Assembly (NCBI GenBank): GCA_950295325.1
Contig: OX485804.1
Coordinates: forward strand, 52,700,001-52,764,000
Source: Polytrichum commune
Lineage: Eukaryota > Streptophyta > Polytrichopsida > Polytrichales > Polytrichaceae
Direction: 5' to 3'
DNA: 64,000 bases
Shown: positions 37,154-49,174 of the stretch, piece by piece
Layout of the letters: each line of letters opens with the position of its first letter
Position numbering within the stretch: position 1 is the stretch's first letter
Translations under genes and position numbers: made by a program
Notes under the pieces: model-generated
Told to the model about the DNA's origin: nothing
Database searches by the model: none
The model's input: only the letters and a program-made list of their open reading frames with translations

Positions 37154-37919
37154 GGGGTTGTTTACACCATGGACCATGAAGTCGTCCCAAGGCCCTGTAA
37201 AAATTTGTGATTGGCTGATGAACTTGATGGGACCACTTCAATTTACACCAAGGGAAAAAAAATCAAAGTGACCATGAAGTTTGAGGTCCCCATAAGATGT
37301 ATTTAAAGGCCTACATTATCCATTGCCTTGGTCCAACGGGTTTTGTGGTGGGAGAGGCAAAAGAGGTGCTACGGCAAAAAATGGTTGTTATAATAAATCT
37401 TTAATGATTATTTTTTTGGGGGAAGAGAAGACGAAGACAATTGGTCAAACTTTAATTTTTTTTCTTCCAAAATTACCTTTTTTAGACATATGTTAAAAAA
37501 ATCAGCACATTCATTTTTTTGGTGCATGGTCATTCCTCTAAAATCCACATTCGCTTTACACCTACTAAGGGACCCACATGCTTCGGAAATCGGTTTGTAA
37601 AGAAATTGGACCATGGAAGTCATAATCAAGGAGAACTGGCAGTTAGTTACAGATGAACTGGTTGAGTTTGAGAAACAACCGGTTGAAGTTCAAAACTGCA
37701 TGAAAAGCACCCAATCATTTAAAAAGAATATATAGAATATACCCCAATCTAATAAACAAAAAACCGAAGGATGTCAGCATATAACCGGTTGGACTTGCAA
37801 ACACTAGGACCTCAACCAAATATACCCAAAAATCTCCCCCATCACTGCATAGAAGTCGGACCATGGATAAAGGCCATCTTCTATGGTCCGACTTCATGGT
37901 CCATGGTGTAAACCGGCCC
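37154..37919. mobile_element. PIF/Harbinger-like element, 766 bp, with an internal CAACCGGTTG-family insert
   Basis: The left end GGGGTTGTTTACACCATGG and inverted right end GGGCCGGTTTACACCATGG pair for about 31 bases with three mismatches, continuing through ACCATGAAGTCG. The flanks are TCA (37151-37153) and TTA (37920-37922), a near-match 3-bp duplication. A copy of another repeat family occupies 37630-37839, so the element is composite. Related to the 540-bp element 66 bases away. Confidence 0.8.
37630..37839. repeat. CAACCGGTTG repeat family, copy A (nested in a Harbinger-like element)
   Basis: Begins GGAGAACTGGCAGTTAGTTA and ends CCCAAAAATCTCCCCC. Contains ACTGGTTGAG, CAACCGGTTGAAG and ATAACCGGTTGG. 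The copy at 62136-62362 matches through most of its length, with the shared blocks TTAGTTACAGATGA, AAACAACCGGTT, CTAATAAA and CCCAAAAATCTCCCC. Short GGGGAGA/TCTCCCC ends may be TIRs. Unknown class. Confidence 0.7.
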
Positions 37920-37999
37920 TTAACTTCCTTAACTTCCTTCCTTCCTTTCACCTTCAGGTGAAAATCTGACAGGCAAACTAAGCTAGGTACATCAGTAGA

Positions 38000-39440
38000 G
38001 ATCCTGCAAACTAACTAATTCCCCAAATCAATTCCCATGCCAACTCCCTCCTCATAAAAGCCCCCTGCGAGCTTTTGCATTGTTTGCAATTGATGATTTG
38101 GCACTCGACGATATAACTTCAATGTACTCTCACCCTGGACTAGCTAGGAGGCCAGGCCAGGCTTCAATGGGACATAGCTCACTCTTAAGTACTCTCTCTG
38201 GCCCCGATCATTGCAATGATGCGAATCACCAAGTGTCAAGATTGTCTATAACTACTTAACGTATGCGAGCCTCTAATGGAGTTTCTCCCAACTCCATGAG
38301 TGGCCATTGGATGGGGTCGCGAATCGTCTCATCATCTAGTGAGCAATTGTGGATCATGAAGTTTGCCTTTCTCAAGTGCCGAAATCGACGTCGAGATGCA
38401 AAAGTTATAAGAGGCCAAAGTGGAGATTTTTTACCTTTTTTTCCCCTTTTCAACACCCAACCGTGTTGGTCATTGCACTGAGAATGGTTGTTGAGGACAT
38501 TGACCCGTCTCGTCGTAATTTGTGTCCTTTTGGTATTTGTTCTTAACTGAGGGGCTTGCCAAACACTACTCAAATTATAGGCGAATGCATAAGACTGGTG
38601 TGTGATTAGGGTTTGCGGTTCTTGTGTAGTTTCATGTTAGGTTGTATATTGTCATTCCCAACAACATAAACATCAAAGGATGGAAGGAAAAAAAAACTCG
38701 GTACATGGTGTGTGGTCTTATTGTGGGCACTTCCAATGAAAACAGTGAGTATGTTCGTTGGATCAACTTAGTGATGGGATGAGTATGTTTCTCTATCAAT
38801 GGTCACACAAGGTAAAATCATCCAATTCTAGCACATGTTTTTGGTCCATACACTGACATCACGTGTCGCAACCCTTGCTAGCCCCCTTAACAATCTTGCC
38901 AATTTTCATTTCTAGCAAAGGTTACGAGCGCTAACCCTTCGCATTCCGCCATACTAATGGTTAGCTCCTCTTACCCCGGACCTTATAGTTCATAAAAGGG
39001 GAACCAACCCTCCTACTTTGTTTTTGGGACTCACCCCTTAATTAGCAACCAATTCTTAGATGTGGACTTCCATGCATGGAAGTCCAATCTCATGTTGATC
39101 ATCGCATTGCCGGAGCAACACTACAACAACCCGAACCATACTAGGCAATTATGCCCTTACATTGGGCCAAAGCCCATGGAGGCCGTGTCGTTCGGCCTCG
39201 GGTGGGTGAGGCCACACCACCTCACCCATATAAGCCTCTAGGACTTCTGGCGGGGCCCCTACCCCACCGTTGTCGGGTAGAGAGGGTTCCGCCTTGGGAA
39301 AGCACTGGGCTTCTGGCTGCAACTAGATTTTATCGGACCCATCGAATCTTCTTGTCTTCAATCGAGTCTTCTAGTCTTCTAGTCTTCAATTTCTTCAATT
39401 TCTTCTAATCTTCAACCTCTTTCCCGTCGACCTATCCTGT
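38000..39440. other. No gene supported
   Basis: A mixed-composition stretch. The open frames at 38256-38573 on both strands have no family signature. GTCTTC microrepeats lie near 39350-39390. Confidence 0.4.
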
Positions 39441-39607
39441 TGCGGCTCTATATGGGTAAAGGGTAAGGGTAGTGTGATAAGAAACCACGGGCTTCGGACG
39501 GGTAAAACGGGACGTCAGAACACGAGCTGACGTCCGAAAGATTGGCTTCTAAACTTTCAAACCCACGGTGACCAGCAATCGCGCCTCACCAGTGGGAACG
39601 ACAAAAA

Positions 39608-39690
39608 ACAACCTTGTGGGTGATCAATCCCACTTTGTTGTCACAAACAACCTTGTGGGTCATTAATCCCACTTCGTTGTCACACAGGAA
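39608..39690. repeat. Tandem duplication, period 39 bp
   Basis: CAACCTTGTGGGT(G/C)AT(C)A ATCCCACTT(T/C)GTTGTCACA occurs twice in direct order, starting at 39609 and 39648. Confidence 0.8.
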
Positions 39691-40175
39691 ACAAATTACG
39701 ATGCAAAAATGAAATGCAACTAGCCTCCAAAACCGGCTTGGAATCACACACACAAGAAAAAGACAACATGCCACAAGCAACCACACATTCGAGTCTTGAA
39801 GCCTTCAATTCTTCAATCTGTCCGTCTTCTATGGTCGGTCGAAGTCTCAGCTCTTCTTTAAGAACCAATAGACTTCCCTCCACTCAAACAAGCACAAATC
39901 TTGATTGCTAACTTCCAAAACAACAAGTGAGATCTCTCATGAATCACAAATCCCTCGTATTTTATTTCATATTCTTCTCAAAAACAACTCACACCGTGAG
40001 CTTCGAATCCACTTCTCTCTCTCCACAACTTCTCTCCCACAAAAATCACATAACATCTTTCCTTCACCACCTCTCCCTATCCATGCGAGAGACAAAGTTC
40101 TCTCTTATCCTCATCACATGGCTTCTAATCACCCATTGGTCCAAAGTAACTCAAGATAACTAAAAGACAAAAATA

Positions 40176-40400
40176 AACTATGAGTAAATAAAAAGGTAAT
40201 CTATTTCTATCATTTGGTAAAGGTAACTAAGAGTAACTATGAGTAAACATAAAGGTAAGCAACTTCTATCCTTTGGTAAAGGTAACTAAGAGTAACTATG
40301 AGTAAACATAAAGGTAAGCAACTTCTATCCACTTCTATCCTTAGGTAATGATAACTAAAATAAACTATGAGTAAATAAAAAAGTAATCTACTTCTATTCT
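40176..40400. repeat. 59-bp tandem array, about 3.5 units
   Basis: The phrase AACTATGAGTAAA recurs at 40176, 40235, 40294 and 40363. The spacings are 59, 59 and 69; the last unit carries a 10-base duplication of ACTTCTATCC. The second and third units are nearly identical. Seen directly. Confidence 0.9.
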
Positions 40401-40440
40401 TTATTATTTTTCTCCAAGACCAAGAATCACAATGCAATAT

Positions 40441-40475
40441 TAAATACGTACACATCTATATAGTGTACGTATTTA
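40441..40475. repeat. Perfect 13-bp inverted repeat with 9-base loop
   Basis: TAAATACGTACAC at 40441-40453 pairs exactly with GTGTACGTATTTA at 40463-40475. It could be a hairpin or a binding site; it may mark the end of an LTR-like or tandem-rich unit. Function unknown. Confidence 0.85.
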
Positions 40476-40757
40476 CATCACGACACCGTCAAGAAACCTT
40501 TTGTCTCTCTACCAAGAGTTGGGGCCAAGTAGACATTTTGCCTTAGCCACTTGTCCTGGAAGCCCCCAGCAGCTTCAGTCCATCATAACTTTCTTATTTG
40601 ACATCCGATGCCAACAAGCAACTGCTCCATCTTCATCTACGGTTTACGTAGATATTGATGGACTCCTCACTTGCCTCATTTGGACAAGTATTGAAGAAGT
40701 TATGCGTGTTCAAACCTTGGCAGTCCCGGGAGCTACTCCCAGGCCACTGATGTACCA

Positions 40758-40781
40758 GGGCGCTGTCCCGGGACAGCGCCC
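40758..40781. repeat. Perfect 24-bp GC-rich palindrome
   Basis: The 12-mer GGGCGCTGTCCC is followed directly by its reverse complement GGGACAGCGCCC, with no spacer. GTCCCGGG also recurs at about 40724 and 40984. The surrounding 40.5-41.1 kb is GC-richer than its neighbours and resembles untranslated or LTR-type sequence, but no paired repeat was found. Confidence 0.9.
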
Positions 40782-41099
40782 CACTCAAATTGCCATATCT
40801 CCTAGCTCATACCTCCAATTGAGGTGTTCTTGAGCATTCTAGAATCTTCACAACATAAGCTACGCATAGCTCATGGCCTTACCCTCGTGCCTCCTAGTCT
40901 CCATGGGTGGGAGGCGTTCCTAACGCCCGGGGCCCTCATCCACATCATGATCACTTGGGCCCTCTTACCAACGGCGCCACAAGTCCCGGGTGTCACTCCA
41001 GGGTCCCCCTTGTGCCCATGGTGTTTCGAGCATTCCTCATGGAGAGGTGCGCGACATCACCCATCCATTAGTCAGTTTGCAAGTCCCTACAATTATTCT

Positions 41100-43900
41100 T
41101 GTTCAAATTTCATGATGTGTGAAAGAAACTCCATTATTAACCACCACAATGCCTAAAATATTGATATAGGCAAGTTGGTATGGACTCCCTATGGACTTCA
41201 ATATTTTCATAATGCAATTGCCTATTGTTTGATTTGAATGGTCGCAACCTCAATTCATGATGGGCTAGACATCAAATATGTTGAGCAATTGCATGCATAT
41301 GTGCACTCAACACTATGACACCTACAATTTGAGAACATGCAAGTTACACCTGTAGGTACATGTAAGTGCGGCGAGGGCAACCACTTCTTAGAGAACTCGG
41401 CAACCTCACTAAGGTACACGTGGCTAAATTGAACACAACATTCATTTTTACACCTATATTTTAGTGGCTTGTGGTTAGGAATGGGTCTATGAAATGGCAC
41501 CAAAAACATGTGTCTAAAAGTGATTGAACTAGCTACATGCTCAATATACACTAATCATTCTAGGTTGAATAGTCGACATTGAGAGGGGGGGGGGGGAAGA
41601 CCTACCTGATCATTTAATGGGCATGGGAATCTTCACTTTGATAATTAACAAGACATTGATGTAGGCTTTGAAATTTATATGACAAATGGCTACATGCATG
41701 ATTTGGATTTGCTACTCATCTTGCACTAGTTGCACGCTTCAAATCCTACAAGAAGTGAGTGCACATGCAAACATATCCATCTTAGGTACGTCTATCTCCT
41801 TCCATAAGGGCATGTAATTCCATCATCACACTCAACTACATGTGCTCCCAATTACAAAATCTTGTCCCTATTGAACCCCATACCAAACAATATAGGGTCA
41901 AATATGACTTGTGATTTTGCATATTTTTACATAAATTTCATACGCTCCAATTTTCATAACTCTTACCTCATTGTTCTTGTAACATGATTGTTGATTCAAA
42001 TAATATCGTTGATAAAATTTTCACGTTAGATAGGAGATTGCAACACTCAAGATGTTTTGTTGGAGGCAATTCTACCTTAGGCCATTTTGTTAATGATTGA
42101 ACCTAGAACAATGTCTACATTTTGAAGACATGATCTAGTATAACACGTGCATGCATCGCAGCCATTCTTGACAACAAGCCTTGCCATATGCCACTCGAAT
42201 ATAAACACTTGGTCAACAAAAAATGACCACATAAGGCCCAAATACCTTACACAATGTTTTAACTAACAACACTTGTAATCATCCATACTTGTGTATGTGG
42301 TAGTTCATCCTAAAAACAATAATGATGTTGGAAGAATTGTTATCAGATTGGCTAGGACCTCGCAGAATTCTATGTGGAAATTCTATGTGGAAATTACACT
42401 CAGAGTGTTGAACCATATAGTCCTCTACGGTCAACAACAACATATAAAACTCAATACGCATTTTGCATTTATGAACAAGGGTAAGTATTCATGTAGGTTG
42501 CTCGCCCAATAGATTCTAGATAATAATGGGTTGGAGGTGTTCGCAAGTAGATAAGCACAAGCCACCAACCAACCACATTATGATGGACTACTAGAATGTG
42601 GAGGGCTATGGACATGGGCCACTGGACTCCTATGTGTCCACTGAAGCATTTCTATTATAACGTACAAGTGACAGTCACTGAAGGATTGAAGACTGGTTTT
42701 AGGAGGAGAAGGAGGAGGAGGTTAGTAGGTGAACATGGATTTGAGAAGACGAGAGTAGCTAGTTGGCACATACGAATCGCACCCCACCATATTCCATCTA
42801 CAATTTGGACAAGTTTGTTCCTATTCCCACTAGAATATGCTGGGTGAGTAGCCTACATGGAAACTCACCCTAAACCATCTCCAATGTACGCATGCTTGAC
42901 TATACTATTTTGGGGTCTATGAACTACTTTCGTTGTGAAATCAACCGATAAATGCGACCTCCATACTACACACCAATTCAAGACATTTTGTTTGAAGAAT
43001 GAGAGGTAAGTTTGTATGTGATAATGCTGAAACATAGGAAGCCCGAGCAACAAGGTACACGGCCTTTGAATGCACCTTTGAAGCTGCTACTGCAGGCTTG
43101 TGACTTCATTTACAGCTCTAATTAGCCCACTCAATGAATCTACTCCTAGGAACAAACATTACAGCCCGTGTACTTGTATAGGGCACTCATTATTTTAAAC
43201 AAGACAACCACAACAACAACAAAAGAGAAAAACAACAAAAAAAAACCTTCAAGAATGGCACATATCATTTGTACATATGCTAGTACTCATGTGAATTGTA
43301 CATGGAAATTACATTTGGCATTGATAGAGGTGTAAGAGAGTGCTCTTGAACAAGGTAAGGTCAACGGGCTCAAATTCACATCGGATTGTTGTTGTTATTG
43401 TTGTTGTTGTATTGTGACCTCTACATCAGTCATTACATACACGTGGAGTTGTCTTTCTTTCCCTTCATCATATCTTAGATAGTGTCATAGTGTTATCATG
43501 TAAATGTGTTCAAAATAAGTTGGTATAATTTGGTTACTTATCTTGATTAAACCCTTATATTTGAGTGGTGTGCCAATAGATGTGGAATTAAGAACAAACA
43601 TCATAAAGACACTGTTTGTTTAGAAAAAATTGGACTACATGTTCAAAATTTGTTCATCTTCAGTCTTTGATGAACCAAGGAGTTCGATGTTTGATATATA
43701 TACACAATTTATAAAAGCCTCACCGAGTCTTGAAATCACAGTTGTGATATTTATGGGTTGAATTTCAATTATCTCAAGTAGAGTGTTGAGACTCCTAGCG
43801 AGATTTCTAAGTAGGCCGAAACTGGTACCAAGTGCCGGTAGAGACAACTAAATCATGAGTTCAAATTAGGAACTAGTAAGAACATTAAAAAAAAAAACTC
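41100..43900. other. Gene-free stretch with dispersed repeat fragments
   Basis: Holds copies of the dispersed repeat described in KLCR intron 3 (41445-41655 and 43530-43665). Also present are a 12-base G-run at 41585-41596, a GGA-rich patch near 42700-42720 and a fragment of the 232-bp MITE near 42997-43026. No coding gene is supported. Confidence 0.45.
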
Positions 43901-43922
43901 GGTAATGGTCTAGAGAGGTGTG

Positions 43923-44385
43923 CATCATTTATAGTATTTAGTGTCACGTACACTACTTGTGAAGGGCTTAAACTAGATGCTTAGAGGTCTCAAAGAGTCA
44001 CATCCGCTAATTGCCAGTATGATACTATTTGCCAACATAAGTAATTTCTTCAAGTGAAAAGTTATTTACATTCTGACATGCCGTATAGCACATTGGGATA
44101 CTTGAGATGATAGTTTTGTGTTTTAGTATGCAACATGAAAATATTCTTGAGCATATTAATGGCAAAGTGTCACTTGTGTAACATAGGCATACACCTCATA
44201 ACAAGATCGAACATACCCATGCCAAGATATCAGTAACCGCACTTGAACGCCAAGTGTCATCACGTGACACTAATGATGAAGTTGTTGATCATTAGTATAA
44301 CCTAAGATATGCATTAAACAAGGTCAGTGACATTATCACGCATGTGACACTATTACGCATGTGACACTAAATACCATAAATGGTG
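43923..44385. mobile_element. TIR element with TTTAGTGTCAC termini
   Basis: Left CATCATTTATAGTATTTAGT and inverted right CACCATTTATGGTATTTAGT both continue GTCAC, giving a TIR of about 26 bases. Subterminal GTGACACTA motifs repeat inside (for example near 44258 and 44340-44370). No clear target duplication, so the superfamily is unassigned. The same TTTAGTGTCA motif recurs at 49676-50400. Confidence 0.6.
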
Positions 44386-44577
44386 TAGTACCGGGGAGGA
44401 GAATACAAAGGGTCCGGTAAGAATGACCAGTCTACCAAGGAGTAGATATAAGATTCTCTAACATTTGGTGACCATGCAGTGGATGCCTTATAAGATTTGC
44501 AAATGGACATGATTAGTATTGTCTCCTTGGTAGCAAAGAGATCACCAGATCCATCTTGCATTAACGTACTCCGTATT

Positions 44578-44912
44578 TCAGTGAATTTCTATTCATGCGG
44601 GTCTTCACACATGATAAAATAGAATAAATCAACGGTTGTGAACGTTCGGAGTGCCATGGTCTGCCAATTTTGTGTTAGACCTACCTCCAAAAGACGATTT
44701 TTGAAAATAGTCCAAGTGACCATGAAACATGATCCATTCGAGACCATGTAGGAATGCATGTAGACTTTAGATCCATCTTGCATTCACGTACTCCGTTGGT
44801 CCCTCAAGTGTAGTGTGAAGGAGCGAACTTGGACCGGCTCCGCCTTTTCCACCAATGAGAATGCTTGAAGTGTAATGGGCATGGGCTCTCAGTCTCGTGT
44901 GTGAAGTGGCCC
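44578..44912. mobile_element. Truncated copy 2 of the 499-bp Harbinger-like MITE family
   Basis: Matches the right two-thirds of 34605-35103 in the same orientation, ending CGTGTGTGAAGTGGCCC followed by TAG. The left end is lost. The base run just before it (44547-44573) duplicates an internal block of the same element, so a rearrangement or template switch is likely. Confidence 0.75.
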
Positions 44913-45571
44913 TAGGTCATGGGACACAGTGTGGGGGCAGTGTGGGAAAAGGTGAGGGAGGGTGCTAGCATTAATGTGGCGGTGCTGACTCAAGGTGTTG
45001 GACAAAAACTTGTTGTGATATTGGATCCGAATGTGGATATGGTATATGAAGTTGAATTGAGTGAGCCGAGTGGAGGACAAATGGAGAGGGAGGTTTACTA
45101 GCAACATGAAGGAGGCCCTAGATGATCCATAGAGGACGCCATAGGCAATGGTGATTTTTCACAAGGCCCTTAACATATCCAGGGACATGTTTATAAAAAA
45201 AAACGTTTCCAGTGGACGAGTTCTTAGAAAATGAACCGGTTTTTGGACGTGTTAAATTCATCTTGGACGGGTTCTAAAAATAACAATTTGTTTGATTTTT
45301 TTTCAAAAAAAATAAATGGTACAAATATCAGTTACATTATGTCATATATGACATGAATATAAGCATTATGCAATCAAAGCACTAATACCCAATCAAAATA
45401 TCAATCTTGAAGTGCTTGATTCACCTGCATACATTAATTCGTCAACCACAAAATTTAGAACCTTTTTAACATAATGTCAAAGATTATAATTGAAGGTGAA
45501 CTTAGCAATTGAATAAGAATTAGTATATATAAACATGTTCAAAATTTTAAAAATAAGGAGCTACTTACCCT

Positions 45572-45860
45572 TCAAAGAAGTGGATGAATTCTCCTATCCT
45601 TCATGTTTCTCCAAACAAACATCACTGCATTCCAATTGATGTTTTCAACTGGAATATTTGCACATGAAATGCACATCAAAGCATCTAAAGTCTCTAACTT
45701 CAAACTAGTACGTAGATGACTTTTGATTAGAAAAACCCCTCTTGTGGAGGGAATGCGGGTGGTGACGGACGGGCGATGACGGGTGATGGAAACACCTTGA
45801 GGATAGAGTGTGGGGAAAGAGATGGGAGATTGAAGGACGAGAAATAAAAAGAAATGATGA
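45572..45860 (-). pseudogene. hAT-superfamily transposase fossil, C-terminal dimerisation region
   Basis: The minus-strand reading gives FPTL, then TRIPSTRGVFLIKS, then LRTSLKLETLDALMCIS. This matches the usual hAT C-terminal order: FPTLS...P.TS..ERVFS..G.....RTSL...T..ALMC. The ERVFS core has decayed to IPSTRGVF, the RNase H-like domain is not visible upstream, and a stop follows soon after. It is therefore a remnant, not a working enzyme. hAT-like MITEs occur in the same window (46647-47196 and 54871-55594). Assignment rests on motif order only. Confidence 0.65.
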
Positions 45861-46646
45861 TGGCAGAGGAAATTAGAATGGGGTGTACTAGAAAGATGAG
45901 AATCGACAGCAAAAGACAGGTAATTGACGGGCATTGAAGGCATAATTTGTCAAGATCCTATTATTTCCAAGTGCAACCGGTCACATGTCAACATCTTTCG
46001 GTTTTTTGTTTTTTTTGTTTTTTGTTTTTTTGTTTTAAATTTACCAACATTATAAGAGACTTATTTATGCCTCTTCAATTCAAGGTTTTTGAACGTGGAC
46101 ATGCAAAAAACTTTGTGAAAAATCAGCCCTGGCCATAGGAGATGATCAAGGTAACATGAAGTGGTGGAGCCACTCATCTACCACGACATCTCAAAATCAC
46201 GAATCACATGTCTTCCACATGCTTGACAAAGGGAGTCAAATGGAAGAGAGGAAGATTCAAAGGGAGAAAAATATCAACACCTTGCGCACCCCGATGGAGG
46301 GAATCGGTACGTTTAGTATTCCAATAACACATGAGGGCGGTCAAGAACTTGACCATGGAGGACTCAAGATAAGACAAGAAGAAACAACCATAGGACAACC
46401 TAGGAAATTTGAATAGTTTCTATCGAAGGAGGTTGAATACATGTTAATTTGCACCGGAAATCAACTTGAGCATCAGTAGTGAGGAAGGATAATTTTTTTT
46501 AACACAGTTTGATCATTCTTCAGTAGCTACCGAAAAACTTGTCATGCGATTGGAGCGCACACATCCACAACCATGGTAAGTTGTCCATGAACCAACATTA
46601 GTAGATATTGATGATTGAAGCAGTGCATGTCGACTAAACCCCTAAG

Positions 46647-47196
46647 CACGGGTAGATCACTTAGTGCATTTAAAAAACGACGTGCAGCATAATATAGAGA
46701 GGATTGAAATCATTTGAAATAAAAATTATAAAGGAATTCCAAATAATGAAGGGGCCATTAAATGTACACAATCTCATTATAAGTAAGTTAGATGGACATA
46801 AAACGTGGGCCATTATTTTTTTGTAAAATTAATATAGGGGCTGAAGATAAGGATCCTAGAAGGTATGTTTGGTATGGTATGTAAATGGGTTTAAGACTCA
46901 TGGGGATGGATGATAATTGGGATTTCCGTCTGTCCAAAAATTGATGAAAAGAGAACGTGCCGTCGTTGGGATCGTCTTCCCCATGCCCGTTTATTACTTA
47001 AAAATAATATAAAGTACAAAAAATTGCAATGACTTGGACAATATAAGTAATGGAAGGGTACAAACAAATGGGCCATTTTTGAAATTTAAATAATTATAGG
47101 GAGGCTTTAATTCAACCCTTGAAGGTAAATAGCCCCAAAACAAAAAACCCCAGCCGCACGTGATGCACAAAAATGCCTTAGAGTGATCTACCCGTG
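46647..47196. mobile_element. hAT-like MITE, 550 bp, 8-bp duplication CCCCTAAG
   Basis: The left end CACGGGTAGATCACTTAGTG and inverted right end CACGGGTAGATCACTCTAAG pair, then both continue GCATTT. The exact 8-mer CCCCTAAG flanks both sides (46639-46646 and 47197-47204). An 8-bp duplication and CA-start TIRs fit the hAT superfamily. Non-coding. Confidence 0.85.
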
Positions 47197-47633
47197 CCCC
47201 TAAGCGCTCATGCAACTTAATTTGGGTCGCCACCTCATATTCTGATGGGGTTTGCAACCCACTAGGTGGCAATCTACGTGGATGGAAGATATGTATTGGT
47301 TTAGGGTGTTGTCCACTATCATGTGGGCCAAAATAACAAATGTAAAAGCCATACTCCAAGCATGTAGGATTTTGGAACTACTTGTTTTGGGAGGTGGTCC
47401 CATGAGCTACCCAGTGTGTGTCAAGTGCAAATATAACCACATGTGACCTTTCTAGTTTGTAGCCATATATTTCAACTAGCACGCCCAAATTGGGTGAGGT
47501 ATTTTTCCCACTGGACAAGATCACGGCCCGGGATCACGGTTGTGCATGACTCCACCATACAAATTTGGCAAACTTCGAGTGTATAGGTTGAAGACTTCGG
47601 CCAAAGGGTAGATCTCAAAAAATGTCATGATTT

Positions 47634-48131
47634 GGCTCTTCACACACGAGACTGAGAGCTCGTGACCATTACACTTCAAGCACTCTCATTGGTGGAAAAG
47701 GCGGAGCCGGTCCAAGTTTGCTTCACACTACGCTTGAGGGACCAACAAAGTATGTGAATTTAAGATGGATGTAAAGTCTCCATGGACTCCTACATGGCAT
47801 CAAATGGATAATATTTCATAATCACTTGGACTATTTTCAAAAACCACCTCTTGGAGGTAGGCCTGACACAAAAACCGGGAGACCATGGCACTCCGAAAGC
47901 TCACAACCGTTGGTTTATTCTATTTCATTAGGTGTGAGGACCTGCATGAATAGAAGTTCATTGAAACAACATTTGGTTGAAAGCCCAATCACATATGACC
48001 TCACACTACACTTCAGGGTCCGTGACCACACTACATGATTTTGGAGGTGTGTTGGGACGGCCTTTGGACATTTTCTTTTGGGCTCTCACAACGTCATGGT
48101 CACGACTCTTGGCTTGTGTGCGAAGTAACCC
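47634..48131. mobile_element. Copy 3 of the 499-bp Harbinger-like MITE family, inverted
   Basis: About 498 bases, similar end to end to the reverse complement of 34605-35103. It starts CTCTTCACACACGAGACTGA and ends CTTGTGTGCGAAGTAACCC, then TAA. Internal blocks (GGCGGAGCCGGTCCAAGTTT, GCACTCCGAA, TATTCTATTT) are in the mirrored order. The target duplication is no longer exact. Confidence 0.8.
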
Positions 48132-48164
48132 TAAGTGGTTGCAGTGCAAGACTTCATGAAAATA

Positions 48165-48240
48165 ACAATCGTTTTAGAGAAATTTATAGAACATACCCCA
48201 ATGGGTTCGAACATCAACCGATTATGCCCAAAAATCTCCC
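48165..48240. repeat. Right-end fragment of the CAACCGGTTG repeat family
   Basis: Contains AACATACCCCAAT, CATCAACCGATTATGCCC and AAAAATCTCCC, matching the right half of 37630-37839 and 62136-62362. The left half is absent. Confidence 0.6.
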
Positions 48241-49174
48241 TGAATGCTACAATTAAGGTAGAAATATCATACCTCATTAACCACCCTTTAGCTGTGCACT
48301 AGACCGCCGTCATAATGGTGAAGTGCCATTTCTAAAACAGATCATCGCTCGACAACAACTTCAATGCGTGTACACTTACTGTAGCCAATGGGAGTCAAGT
48401 GTTAATGTACTCATGAGGTAACTGATTTAAGCGATGTTATGTATGGAAATGCGGATTACCGTGTTTGGTGTAGGGAGAATCTAATGAACAGTAGGGGGTT
48501 GGACAATAGGGGGTTGGACAACTTTCCACTTTGAAAAATTGTAACATTTTTTGTATAGGGCAGAAAAACATGAAACAATTTGCATTCTTCATGAATCCTT
48601 CTCGTCTATCTTGGAAAAATTATCTCATGATTGTCAGACCAGATCTTCAATGCAAATCACCTTATTTTCATGGGTTATGGTATTTCTACCTTCGCTCCCC
48701 TGCCATGTCTCGAATCCTTGGCCGTCCTTGATGTGTAAGCTAATTTATGTGCCAGCAGGAGTCATATAAAAATGCAATTGCGGATCCAAGGACACAAAAG
48801 AACAACCATAAAGTTAAGCAGGGGTGGTGACTGGTGTAGCCAATGACAAGGAGTTCGGTCTACAGGGTCAAACTACACCGAGTAATAAATTACAGTAGAA
48901 TTCTTATTAATGTTGGATTGGTTTTCACATGGGCCTGCTCAAGACAGGCTCTTCAATAGACACAGTGCCCACAAGGTAACATTCATTTCAATTTATTGCA
49001 AGTTTTAAACGGTGCCAATGATGTGAGTAAGTTTATACAAGGTGAGGTACATATATATATACATGGTCCTGATTTGGGCGAACCAACCCATACACTCGTT
49101 CCTTGTTTGGATGCCTAAACCCTTGCTTCCAAGGAACCAGTGTACGGCTTGGTTCGCCCCAAGCCTGTGGCCCT

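Noticed and set aside
39450-41100. Possible solo LTR or LTR retrotransposon piece
   Set aside because: The texture resembles plant LTR sequence, but no second LTR, TG...CA pair with duplication, primer-binding site or gag-pol remnant was found.
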